A program made the position numbers and the translations under genes. Positions 34,150-41,055 of a stretch of 46,379 nucleotides of DNA are shown piece by piece. The notes under the pieces were generated by a model. It did no database searches. It had not been told where the DNA came from and saw only the letters and a list, made by a program, of their open reading frames with translations. Source of the stretch: a virus. Positions within the stretch are counted from its first letter, which is position 1. Every line of letters starts with the position of its first letter. The stretch is taken from positions 1-46,379 of IMG/VR virus record IMGVR_UViG_3300033571_004547; one strand, written 5' to 3'.

Positions 34150-34714
34150 TTTCTTCTAATAAATTCATGTGTACTACTACAAGATGGCTATAAGCCAGGC
34201 TATGAGATTTTTTGAAAGTATATCCATTTTCATCTTTTTCCCATACAGTTTTGGATACTTCACTCCAAGGTAGTCCTATCAAGTGTTTTTTGCTAGGCCG
34301 TATGATAGCAAGAAACATAGCAAGTCTTGGTATAGTATTTATAGGTTCAGGCATCTTGCATATACTTTTATAGTGATTGTTTAGATGTACTAACTGCTCT
34401 ACAAAAGCCTTGTCTTTGAGTCTGTTCCAATTGGGTTCACGCATGAGTTCTAATAAATGCTGTTCGTTTTTTACTTCACTGTAAACATGAACATTCAACA
34501 AGTCTAGTTTGAAATAGCCCCTTTTATCTGCTTCTGAATAATCTATCGCTGCAATATCATGTATAGGGTCATAGGGTATATCTGTTACATGCACTCCTGT
34601 ATTATGTTTTCTTATTGGAGTTACATTACGCATAGCCGCAGGAATATGTTTGATACATGACAATAATTTGTCACGGTCAGGCAAATCAATATCAATGTCA
34701 GAATTTATCTTCAT
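34139..34714 (-). CDS. DnaE-like C-family polymerase fragment
   Basis: 191 aa. Segments read INSDIDIDLPDRDKLLSCIKHI, RKHNTGVHVTDIP, IDYSEADKRGYFKLDLLNVHVY, RLAMFLAIIRPSKKHLIG and YTFKKSHSLAYSHLVVVHMNLL. These resemble the DnaE/PolIII alpha active-site region (PDFDIDF-type loop, then RHxAG and SHAIAY-type helices) but without PHP, thumb or OB parts. It is probably not a full polymerase. The ATG overlaps the stop of the 75-aa gene (ATGA). Resemblance is by eye. Confidence 0.55.
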   Translation of the reverse strand: MKINSDIDIDLPDRDKLLSCIKHIPAAMRNVTPIRKHNTGVHVTDIPYDPIHDIAAIDYSEADKRGYFKLDLLNVHVYSEVKNEQHLLELMREPNWNRLKDKAFVEQLVHLNNHYKSICKMPEPINTIPRLAMFLAIIRPSKKHLIGLPWSEVSKTVWEKDENGYTFKKSHSLAYSHLVVVHMNLLEENGH

Positions 34715-34938
34715 ATATACTTCAATAAAAAGTAAGTCAGTTTAGATTCTTCTTCTGGGGGAATGTCTATGTAAAATTTTGCACTTATCTGATTTTCCCT
34801 GTCCGTAGATATGTTGTAATGAGTCCACCAGCGCACTCCCTCTTTTCCAAAATTATCTGTCAGATAATCTGTAATTTCTTTGAGTTCTTTGAGTTCTTTG
34901 ATTTCTTGTTTCTTTTGAGGAAAGTGAAAAATTTTCAT
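34711..34938 (-). CDS. Small C-terminal-LxxYI protein, array member 1
   Basis: 75 aa. Helical N-terminus (KKQEIKELKELKEITDYL), then NFGKEGVRWWTHYN and beta segments ending YFLLKYI. It is the last member of an array of small genes in this region that share an N-terminal helix, a central (W)xxxxG segment and a hydrophobic tail. Weak SD (AAGAG). The AAG codon (K) near the end takes the place of the array's AGG codon, and the next ATG overlaps its stop. Confidence 0.5.
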   Translation of the reverse strand: MKIFHFPQKKQEIKELKELKEITDYLTDNFGKEGVRWWTHYNISTDRENQISAKFYIDIPPEEESKLTYFLLKYI

Positions 34939-34944
34939 TATATA

Positions 34945-35229
34945 TTACTCTTTTTGTTTCTTATTATCTAGTCCTTTATATATGAAGTCAATTAATTCTA
35001 TGCTAGGATGTGGGTATATACCATATTTACTACCTATTTGGCCTGGTTCATTACTGTTTGTACAACTTAGCCTATGGTCAGTTGCTCTAGGACAACGCTT
35101 GTTGTCGCAAGTTGGGCAAACAATATAAGTTATTAGAGATTTTACAATCGTTAAACTCATATGTTTATCGTCGGGAGGAACCAATTGAACCGTTTCCTTA
35201 CTTAAACATTCATAACACCAGCAACTCAT
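34945..35229 (-). CDS. Cys-rich (zinc) protein
   Basis: 94 aa, start at the ATG 35229 with GAGGT 4 nt before it, overlapping the stop of its neighbour. CWCYEC near the N-terminus, CPTCDNKRC in the middle and CTNSNEPG suggest zinc binding. The C-terminus is helical (SIELIDFIYKGLDNKK). It has no LRW tail and is a different protein inserted in the array. Function unknown. Confidence 0.5.
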   Translation of the reverse strand: MSCWCYECLSKETVQLVPPDDKHMSLTIVKSLITYIVCPTCDNKRCPRATDHRLSCTNSNEPGQIGSKYGIYPHPSIELIDFIYKGLDNKKQKE

Positions 35230-35444
35230 GTATACCTCAGTATAAAACAAATAGCATCAGAATCATTCTCAAAAACTAAATCATATGTAAAACTTCCTAT
35301 GATACCTATCATTTGCCCGTTAGTTGTCTTATGAAATATTTCCTGTACTGCTTCCCAACTAGTAGTTCCTATATCATATTCGTTTGCCCAATTATTTAAG
35401 AAAGCGGGTATAGGTTTTTTCATATCAATAGTAATTTTAGTCAT
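35226..35444 (-). CDS. Small C-terminal-LRYT protein, array member 2
   Basis: 72 aa, start MTKITIDMKKPIPAFLNNWANEY at the ATG that overlaps the upstream stop. The end DAICFILRYT is the array tail with Tyr for Trp. The AGG codon of the R supplies the SD (GAGGT) of the next gene, 4 nt before its ATG. I do not recognise the fold. Confidence 0.55.
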   Translation of the reverse strand: MTKITIDMKKPIPAFLNNWANEYDIGTTSWEAVQEIFHKTTNGQMIGIIGSFTYDLVFENDSDAICFILRYT

Positions 35445-35770
35445 GACCACCTCAGTATAAACCAAGATTCCATTTCTTCTGTAAAGATATAGGTAGTGTC
35501 TAAAGACTCGTCATTCATAGAAAATTCATGAAATTTCCACATAGATATAGGCTGCTCTTCGACCCATGTTCTAATCTCATTCGAACGAACTTTGTATATA
35601 CAAAAGCCAGAAGACCCATCTATACCAATTCGTATCCAATCAACAGTTTTGACGAAAGGATTAGATATGGGTTGTACGCTGATTAGGTCTTTTGCAATGA
35701 TAGTAGGTGTTATCCTGCGTATTAACGACAACAATGTAGTATCAATTTTTTTATTACTATTGGTAGACAT
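35441..35770 (-). CDS. Small C-terminal-LRWS protein, array member 3
   Basis: 109 aa from MSTNSNKKIDTTLLSLI, the ATG overlapping the TAA of its neighbour (TAATG); the preceding GTG is part of the SD. Beta-rich with WIRIGIDGSSGFCIYKVRS and a tail MESWFILRWS. GAGG is 5 nt before the ATG. Array member; function unknown. Confidence 0.55.
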   Translation of the reverse strand: MSTNSNKKIDTTLLSLIRRITPTIIAKDLISVQPISNPFVKTVDWIRIGIDGSSGFCIYKVRSNEIRTWVEEQPISMWKFHEFSMNDESLDTTYIFTEEMESWFILRWS

Positions 35771-36078
35771 TACCACCTCAATTTAAATAATATAGCGTCT
35801 TTTTCGTTCTTGAAACACCAAGTTATACCTTTTGTATTTTCCCAATGATTAATATGACCCCAAATACCGTCGGGGTTATATAAATCCCATTCTTTTCCAA
35901 AATGGTCTTGACACCAGCCCAGTGCTGTCAATATTGGCATTTCATACGAAAGATTAACAGTGTAAGGTAGTGCGGCAACCATCTGTAGTTTCAGTAGTAT
36001 TTCTTTATCTATTTCTTCCCGCAAAAGCTCAGCAAAACTGTTTTCAACATCCCGCAATGTTGGTTTTTTGTCATTCAT
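35770..36078 (-). CDS. Small C-terminal-LRW protein, array member 4
   Basis: 102 aa from MNDKKPTLRDVENSF at the ATG 36078 (the GTG at 36084 lies in the SD). Helical start, then GWCQDHFGKEWDLYNPDGIWG and EKDAILFKLRW at the very end. The ATG overlaps the TGA of the upstream gene. Best example of the family's GWCxxxxG and FKLRW features; function unknown. Confidence 0.6.
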   Translation of the reverse strand: MNDKKPTLRDVENSFAELLREEIDKEILLKLQMVAALPYTVNLSYEMPILTALGWCQDHFGKEWDLYNPDGIWGHINHWENTKGITWCFKNEKDAILFKLRW

Positions 36079-36392
36079 AACCACCTTAACTTAAAAAGTA
36101 CGACGGCTTTCTGAAAACCGTCACTGACGGCTTCCTCATTTTCTAGACTTACTATATAACATTCTTTAATGTCATAATTTTCACAATTTTTCCAAGTCCT
36201 TCGTATTTGCCAGCCTTTGCCATAAACATGGTTATCGCCCTCTATATAGCGTTTAGTACTAGGACCAACATGCTCTACAAGCCAGTTAATTAATTCATTA
36301 ACATCCTTTACATTATTACGGTCAATAATAAAAGTATCAAAAGTATCATATTTAAGAGTCCATCTATTTCTATTATTTCTTCTGATATTCAT
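36075..36392 (-). CDS. Small C-terminal-LRWL protein, array member 5
   Basis: 105 aa from MNIRRNNRNRWTLKY at ATG 36392. VNELINWLVEHVGPSTKRY, then GKGWQIRRTW and tail KAVVLFKLRWL. AAGG is 5 nt before the ATG and the ATG overlaps the upstream stop. Function unknown. Confidence 0.6.
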   Translation of the reverse strand: MNIRRNNRNRWTLKYDTFDTFIIDRNNVKDVNELINWLVEHVGPSTKRYIEGDNHVYGKGWQIRRTWKNCENYDIKECYIVSLENEEAVSDGFQKAVVLFKLRWL

Positions 36393-36607
36393 AACCACCT
36401 TAACTTGAAAAGTATGATATCTTTTTCATTTGCTAAAGTTACTTTATGCCCGTACGGACTACCGTGAATACCCCAATATATACCCCAAGCAGTTCCAAAT
36501 TTATCCGTCTGCAAAGTTGGTGTGATTGTTGGCCCGATATATTCATGAACCCAATCAATTAATTGGTCAAAATGTGCTGAGTTCAATGGTATAAAAATAC
36601 TATTCAC
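36389..36607 (-). CDS. Small C-terminal-LRWL protein, array member 6
   Basis: 72 aa, GTG start at 36607 overlapping the exonuclease stop (GTGA). LIDWVHEYIGPTITPTL, AWGIYWGIHGSPYG and tail EKDIILFKLRWL. It is clearly a paralogue of members 4 and 5. Confidence 0.6.
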   Translation of the reverse strand: MNSIFIPLNSAHFDQLIDWVHEYIGPTITPTLQTDKFGTAWGIYWGIHGSPYGHKVTLANEKDIILFKLRWL

Positions 36608-37152
36608 TTATATAACCCTAATTTCCTATATGCTTCTTGTACTTTGATAGCCTGTCGTTCAGCATCCTCTACTGCTTTGTGAGTTGTCTTATATCCGCCG
36701 TCTTTCAATTTCACATTAGCAAGTTCATATAGTGTGCGAGTATCACGAACAGTATAGAAAGGCCAAGGTATAGGATTTGGTCTGTCGGTAAATACTTGAC
36801 GAAATGCTGTTTCTGCTACGACCACATCGAATGCTGCTCCATTGCTCCATACTGCTCGTCTGTTCCAGCCGAACTTATACAGTTTTTCAAGACATTCGCT
36901 AAAACTTATTCTATTATTATCTCCCATAGCCTCTTCTTGTGCTTCTAGACTTTGTTCGCTCCACCATCGTAATGTATCATCGTTTATGATACGGTTATAC
37001 TTTTCAGTCTGTTCTTCGATTGTGGGTCTTAGTTCTAATCTTTCTGCTATGCCATTTCCATATGGGTCAAATCTTACACATCCAATAGTAAGAATGACAC
37101 AATAAGGGCTTGTGTCTAGTGTTTCCATATCAACCATTATATCGTTTGCCAT
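36604..37152 (-). CDS. dexA: DEDDh 3'-5' exonuclease (DexA/Rv2179c-like)
   Basis: 182 aa. The DEDD core is visible: D8-x-E10 in IMVDMETL, an internal Asp in SNGAAFDVVVAE, and HKAVEDAERQA, the H...D pair of the DEDDh type. T4 DexA is 227 aa; the closer structural class is the Rv2179c-like 3'-5' exoribonuclease. It may trim phage DNA or RNA ends. It lies inside the small-protein array, 1 nt after the upstream gene. Confidence 0.75.
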   Translation of the reverse strand: MANDIMVDMETLDTSPYCVILTIGCVRFDPYGNGIAERLELRPTIEEQTEKYNRIINDDTLRWWSEQSLEAQEEAMGDNNRISFSECLEKLYKFGWNRRAVWSNGAAFDVVVAETAFRQVFTDRPNPIPWPFYTVRDTRTLYELANVKLKDGGYKTTHKAVEDAERQAIKVQEAYRKLGLYK

Positions 37153-37153
37153 A

Positions 37154-37408
37154 TTATTCCTGCCACATTTCCCACATTGTAATTAATCTACTAGACCAAA
37201 TAATCACTTCTAATGATTTGGTACTGCCACTAAAATCCCAACCATCACCCCTGTCACCAAAGTTTCTACGACACCAACTGATGACTTCTATAGGATCACC
37301 TTTAACTTTGAATATCAATTTTTTATGGTCACAATGATTTTTTCTTATCGGATCGACATAATCAATGACAGGTGTTAAACCATGAAACGGTGTAAAGTTA
37401 ATTGCCAT
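37154..37408 (-). CDS. Small protein, diverged array member 7
   Basis: 84 aa. KLIFKVKGDPIEVISWCRRNFGDRGDGWDFSG holds the array's central W-C-xxxx-G pattern, but the tail is LITMWEMWQE rather than LRW. CAGGAA precedes the next ATG, so the SD role of the C-terminus is taken by a different codon pair. GAGGT precedes its own ATG. Function unknown. Confidence 0.5.
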   Translation of the reverse strand: MAINFTPFHGLTPVIDYVDPIRKNHCDHKKLIFKVKGDPIEVISWCRRNFGDRGDGWDFSGSTKSLEVIIWSSRLITMWEMWQE

Positions 37409-37409
37409 A

Positions 37410-37757
37410 TTATCTATACCTCAATATAAGCCAAAATTCTAGTTTTTCACTAATAGCATATGTGAATGGTGTAAATGGATAAGTATCAATTTTTACCCAC
37501 ATGTCTTGTGGTTGAGTTTCTATCCATTCACTGACTACTTTCTTACAGTCAATGACTTTCCAAGTAGGGTTCGACGGTTCCTTCACTGTATCTACATACT
37601 GGTAGTTAGGTAACACATAATGTTTCTCTAGAGGAACATAAGGGCAATAAAAAAAGCCCACATCTATACCACCAGATTTTGCATGGTATTGTGATATCAC
37701 TATATCTTCTGTGTCACTAACAGTATTATCAATATATGTTCTTATTTTATTACTCAT
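37410..37757 (-). CDS. Small C-terminal-LRYR protein, array member 8
   Basis: 115 aa. Beta-rich (DIVISQYHAKSGGIDVGFFYC, KHYVLPNYQYVD), KVIDCKKVVSEWIETQPQDMWVKID and tail LEFWLILRYR. The end codes TTGAGGT, which is the SD of the next gene. Its ATG lies 8 nt inside the neighbour's end. Resembles member 3 in the EEQPISMW/ETQPQDMW segment. Confidence 0.55.
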   Translation of the reverse strand: MSNKIRTYIDNTVSDTEDIVISQYHAKSGGIDVGFFYCPYVPLEKHYVLPNYQYVDTVKEPSNPTWKVIDCKKVVSEWIETQPQDMWVKIDTYPFTPFTYAISEKLEFWLILRYR

Positions 37758-38022
37758 ACTTTAGAATATACACTAAAAATTTCTTTTCGTCAACTACCGT
37801 GTAATCATCACTCAACATACCATTCATTGTTTCTATGGGTCTAAGACCATATGTGTTTTCTAACCATTTCATGTATTCTCTGTGGTCATTATTGCCCGTT
37901 TCACTTGTAAATTCTAGTTTTAGTTTTCTTAGATTTTCCCAATACTTCATGCGAGCCTTTCTTTTGTCGATGTTTGGGTCATCATCATCGTAGTCTTGAA
38001 AATTGTTAGGAACTTTTACCAC
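37750..38022 (-). CDS. Small C-terminal-LKYE protein, array member 9
   Basis: 90 aa. GTG at 38022 with AGGA 8 nt upstream is preferred over the TTG at 38028. Acidic start (FQDYDDDDPNIDKRK), helical part (WENLRKLKLEFTSE), EYMKWLENTYGLRPIETM and tail KKFLVYILKYE. AAG replaces the AGG seen in other members. Function unknown. Confidence 0.5.
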   Translation of the reverse strand: MVKVPNNFQDYDDDDPNIDKRKARMKYWENLRKLKLEFTSETGNNDHREYMKWLENTYGLRPIETMNGMLSDDYTVVDEKKFLVYILKYE

Positions 38023-38024
38023 TG

Positions 38025-38714
38025 TCAATATCCTGCACTATCTAACATGCTTTTGATATCACTGGCTATATCATGGTATTTCTTGAATTTTATAGCGTAT
38101 ACTTCTGGATTTATATAATCGATGATCATCTTTTGTTGTGTGATATCTATTGTATCTAAAAATTTGATACCACTTTGACTATGATATAACATCCATGGGC
38201 TGATTTGCCCCTTTGTTATTTCATGACAAATTACATTCTTATTGCCATAGCGTAATACATCATTCGAAGGTATACCAAAAGTTGAAGATAGTTTAATTGT
38301 AGTTTCAATGCTTCTAGCGACTGCATCTAATGGGTCTTCGGTCTTTAGATACTCTACTATGAATTTTGTATAGTGTGTATCACGATTCCAATTGTCTATA
38401 CTGATTTTATTTTCTAACAACCAATCCAAATACCTCAATGGATTTAGTACACTACACTCTACACAATAATTACCAAACTTGACAAATGCAGTGTAATATG
38501 AACTTTTAGCAAAGTCCATATATTCTTTCTTTTTCTTGTTAGTGTTCTTTTTGTAAAAATGAATCCATGACAAAAAGCCAATTCTATTGCTTGGTTTGTC
38601 TTTATCTTGAAATCTGCGCTTGGTTTCGCAAATGTGTTTTATTAAACTAGTTTCACGAACAAAGTGTTGTTTGCAGAATTCACATACATGTTCACTCACC
38701 GTATTTTTGTTCAT
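38025..38714 (-). CDS. Conserved phage protein with N-terminal C2H2-like finger
   Basis: 229 aa from MNKNTVSEHVCEFC; ATGs at 38732 and 38729 are in the same frame and no strong SD selects one. CEFC...KHIC forms a C2H2/C3H-type finger at the N-terminus (residues 11-30). The rest is helical (FAKSSYYTAFVKFGNYC, RYLDWLLENK, YHDIASDIKSMLD). I associate it with a widely conserved protein of marine T4-like phages; function is not known to me. It overlaps the gp62-like gene. Confidence 0.6.
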   Translation of the reverse strand: MNKNTVSEHVCEFCKQHFVRETSLIKHICETKRRFQDKDKPSNRIGFLSWIHFYKKNTNKKKKEYMDFAKSSYYTAFVKFGNYCVECSVLNPLRYLDWLLENKISIDNWNRDTHYTKFIVEYLKTEDPLDAVARSIETTIKLSSTFGIPSNDVLRYGNKNVICHEITKGQISPWMLYHSQSGIKFLDTIDITQQKMIIDYINPEVYAIKFKKYHDIASDIKSMLDSAGY

Positions 38715-39270
38715 AAGATTCAATGTCATCATGTGTAATAATATTTGCTAATGTTTCTATGTCTTCAAACTTCATGTGTGGAAATTTTTCTGCCAGATAT
38801 ACTTTTTTATAGTTAGTGCTAACATAAAGGTTAGATATCTCTTTGATGGTTTCTTTATCTGCGTTTGGATATGTTTTAGTATAATACTCTTCTAAATCTT
38901 TTAATTTAGCCTTTTCTTTTAACTGTGAAACCTTTTCTTTAATCTGAGGTATCCATTGTCTTTTGACAAACCCGTTGTTTGGGCTAGCCGCACACATAGA
39001 TAGATAAACTAACTTTGGATGGTCTTGTATAGTGTCATTGAATATGTGTTTGTTGACAAACTCGTTTGTACTGAGTACATAATATCTCACCAAATCGCTG
39101 TTATCAGAGTTTACATAACTAAACCATTTGACCATCATGTAGGGATTGAACTTCTTTTGCTGTTCACTTGTCAAAGTATCAAAATATTCGTAGTTTTTCT
39201 TATCTATATTAGAAAGTGCTTTGAATAAATCAAAGTCGGTATTTTCTAATTTATTTTCATCTTTCTTCAT
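38692..39270 (-). CDS. gp62: Clamp-loader small subunit (gp62-like)
   Basis: 192 aa (T4 gp62 187). All helical: FDLFKALSNIDKKNYEYFD, QQKKFNPYMMVKWFSYVN, YVLSTNEFVNKHIF, VYLSMCAASPN, then KEKVSQLKEKAKLKDLEEYY. This matches the pattern of the marine T4-like proteins annotated as gp62 as I recall. gp62 with gp44 loads the gp45 clamp; neither partner gene lies in this window. Overlaps the 57-aa gene's end. Confidence 0.6.
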   Translation of the reverse strand: MKKDENKLENTDFDLFKALSNIDKKNYEYFDTLTSEQQKKFNPYMMVKWFSYVNSDNSDLVRYYVLSTNEFVNKHIFNDTIQDHPKLVYLSMCAASPNNGFVKRQWIPQIKEKVSQLKEKAKLKDLEEYYTKTYPNADKETIKEISNLYVSTNYKKVYLAEKFPHMKFEDIETLANIITHDDIESYEQKYGE

Positions 39271-39430
39271 ATTTTTCTACTTTAGCAGTTTCTCCCCAGA
39301 CATTCAACGCATAGTCTTCCGCTTCTTTTTGTGTGCCAAACAATACAGGTCTTAGTTGGAACTTACTATCACCCATAGTTACCCATAAAAAGTCGCCATC
39401 GGGGAAGTAAACTTTTATACCATATTTCAT
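39257..39430 (-). CDS. Small 57-aa protein, unknown
   Basis: 57 aa, below usual length cut-offs. The ATG at 39430 overlaps the TGA of the preceding gene (ATGA). It reads MKYGIKVYFPDGDFLWVTMG, then GTQKEAEDYALNVWGE and ends VEKYEER, TGA at 39257, 14 nt inside the next gene. Both overlaps show translational coupling and support a true gene. Fold is probably a small beta-alpha unit; no function is recognised. Confidence 0.65.
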   Translation of the reverse strand: MKYGIKVYFPDGDFLWVTMGDSKFQLRPVLFGTQKEAEDYALNVWGETAKVEKYEER

Positions 39431-39723
39431 GTTCGTAAATTTTCGTAAGTTATAATCTTACCTAATTCTTCGCCTAAGTCTTTGTCAACAGTAATGATAT
39501 GTAGATTAAGATTGTTTTCATCATGCTTTTTATCATACATTCTAGTTTCAATCACATATCCACCGTTTGCATAATAAACAGTAAAATTCATACCATTGCT
39601 ATTGATAGGTCTACTAGTACTAAGTTTGTTGGCCGGCTCAACTTCTGATAGATACACAGTATGGCTGTGGTGTAGCCGTGCTTGTGCCCACTTTTTATTG
39701 AACCAATTATCGAACCATTTCAT
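39427..39723 (-). CDS. Small protein, unknown
   Basis: 98 aa from MKWFDNWFNKKWAQ (ATG 39723 after a strong AAGGAG, 6 nt). The longer frame begins inside the upstream gene. N-terminus aromatic and basic; C-terminal half NFTVYYANGGYVIETRMYDKK...LGEELGKIITYENL is a beta-alpha domain. Conserved neighbour of gp62-like in my recollection of marine T4-like phages; no function. Confidence 0.6.
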   Translation of the reverse strand: MKWFDNWFNKKWAQARLHHSHTVYLSEVEPANKLSTSRPINSNGMNFTVYYANGGYVIETRMYDKKHDENNLNLHIITVDKDLGEELGKIITYENLRT

Positions 39724-39733
39724 TTTATGCTCC

Positions 39734-40234
39734 TTAAAATACTTGATTGTAGTCCACAATCTCACAATTTCTGCTTATTTCCTTTACAAAATACACACAT
39801 CTTGGTTTGTCATTATCATCGATAGGAACACACAAGAACTGCCCATTACGCATTCTAGGTGCATACCATGTAACATCGTGATATACATCTACTATCTCAA
39901 TAGGCAAAAATGTAGGATTGAATGAGTTAAGTGGATTATATTCAAACGCACTAAAACCTCTATCATTCAAACTACTTAATGGCACGGTTTCTAAATCGCC
40001 GTGATCTTTCTCGCCTATCAACACTTGCCAATCTAATGGCATCTTGATTGTTTTGTCTCCTATCTTCAACACTAATGCTGCTGAATTGAAACTTTCAAGA
40101 AAAATCAGTGGTATAAAATGATAATCAACATTGTCTGGGTTGCTGTTATCAAGTATAGCAAAATGCAATTCGTCTATTTCTTCTGGAAGTGTTTCTAGAT
40201 TATATGTTTTATTTTCTACGGTTAGTATGCGAAT
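39734..40234 (-). CDS. Conserved unknown protein with probable AUU start
   Basis: 166 aa if it starts at ATT 40234. AAGGAG stands 7 nt before that ATT, and the N-terminus then reads (M)RILTVENKTYNLETLPEEID, which looks like a genuine beginning. Without it the first usable codon is TTG 40168 with no SD. Segments: FIPLIFLESFNSAALVLKIGDKTIKMPLDWQVLIGEK and TWYAPRMRNGQFLCVPID. An upstream homing endonuclease insertion may have altered the start. Function unknown. Confidence 0.55.
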   Translation of the reverse strand: MRILTVENKTYNLETLPEEIDELHFAILDNSNPDNVDYHFIPLIFLESFNSAALVLKIGDKTIKMPLDWQVLIGEKDHGDLETVPLSSLNDRGFSAFEYNPLNSFNPTFLPIEIVDVYHDVTWYAPRMRNGQFLCVPIDDNDKPRCVYFVKEISRNCEIVDYNQVF

Positions 40235-40247
40235 TTTCGTTCTCCTT

Positions 40248-40255
40248 GATAAATA
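40248..40255 (+). promoter_or_regulatory. Late promoter of the homing endonuclease
   Basis: Plus strand GATAAATA; start near 40261. It overlaps the RBS region of the opposite-strand 166-aa gene. Confidence 0.7.
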
Positions 40256-40275
40256 AGTTTTATATAGGAATTTTT

Positions 40276-41055
40276 ATGTTTTTACCTAATAAATACACAG
40301 ATTGTTATAATAGCATTATCGAGCGGGCAAAGTCAAGAACTCTAACAAAAAAAGTTTATACCGAAAATCACCACATTTTACCTAAAAGTTTAGGTGGTTC
40401 TAATTCTAAAGATAATTTAGTCCGTCTGACTGCCCGCGAACATTTTATATGCCACAGATTGTTAGTTAGAATGGTAGAAGACAAAGCAAAATACCAAATG
40501 ATTAAAGCAGCAGAAATGATGACCAAAAAAAATAGTTGGCAGAATAGATATAAGATTACTTCAAGAACATATGAAAGATTAAAAAAAGAAGCATCTTTGG
40601 CTATGTCTATACTGACTAAAGGAAAACCTAAACATACGCCTCATTCTAAAAAAATTCTTTCCGAAAAAGCTACTAATAGAGTTTCTGGTTTTAAAGGAAA
40701 AACATTTAGCAAAGAAATTAGACTTCTCCTCGCACTCCGACGCAGTAAACCTTGTATTTCTCCCGCAGGGGAAAGATTTGGCAGCACTAAAGAAGCAGGG
40801 CAGGCATACGGTATTACTGGTGCAGGTATTCGTGCTTTAATTCAATCAGGAAAAAAAGGGTGGAAATACGAAAGAGAAGAAGACCAGCGTATAGTAGAAT
40901 TAAAGAGAAATTCAAAAATTAAACCTATTAAAAAACCACAAAGTACTGAACATATATCAAAACGCATAGCATCCAGAAAAAAGAATGGTCATTATAAAAA
41001 TAGAGAGACAACTATTAAAAAAATGAAAGTTGCGGCTAAATTGAGATATCAGTAG
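40276..41055 (+). CDS. Free-standing HNH homing endonuclease
   Basis: 259 aa, start MFLPNKYTDCYN at ATG 40276 (AGGAA 5 nt before; the longer frame is untranslated). HNH motif: ENHHILPKSLGGSNSKDNLVR (H32/H33, N47) with EHFICHRLL (H56, H60). Basic linker with SKKILSEKA (NUMOD3-like) and SPAGERFGSTKEAGQAYGITG (about 160-190, NUMOD1-like helix-turn-helix). These are the DNA-binding repeats of phage homing endonucleases. It is opposite to its neighbours and squeezed between them, 7 nt overlapping uvsW: a mobile intergenic element. Confidence 0.85.
   Translation: MFLPNKYTDCYNSIIERAKSRTLTKKVYTENHHILPKSLGGSNSKDNLVRLTAREHFICHRLLVRMVEDKAKYQMIKAAEMMTKKNSWQNRYKITSRTYERLKKEASLAMSILTKGKPKHTPHSKKILSEKATNRVSGFKGKTFSKEIRLLLALRRSKPCISPAGERFGSTKEAGQAYGITGAGIRALIQSGKKGWKYEREEDQRIVELKRNSKIKPIKKPQSTEHISKRIASRKKNGHYKNRETTIKKMKVAAKLRYQ

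Noticed and set aside
40189-40275. 29-residue N-terminal extension of the homing endonuclease
   Set aside because: It precedes the late promoter start and lacks an RBS; ATG 40276 has AGGAA.
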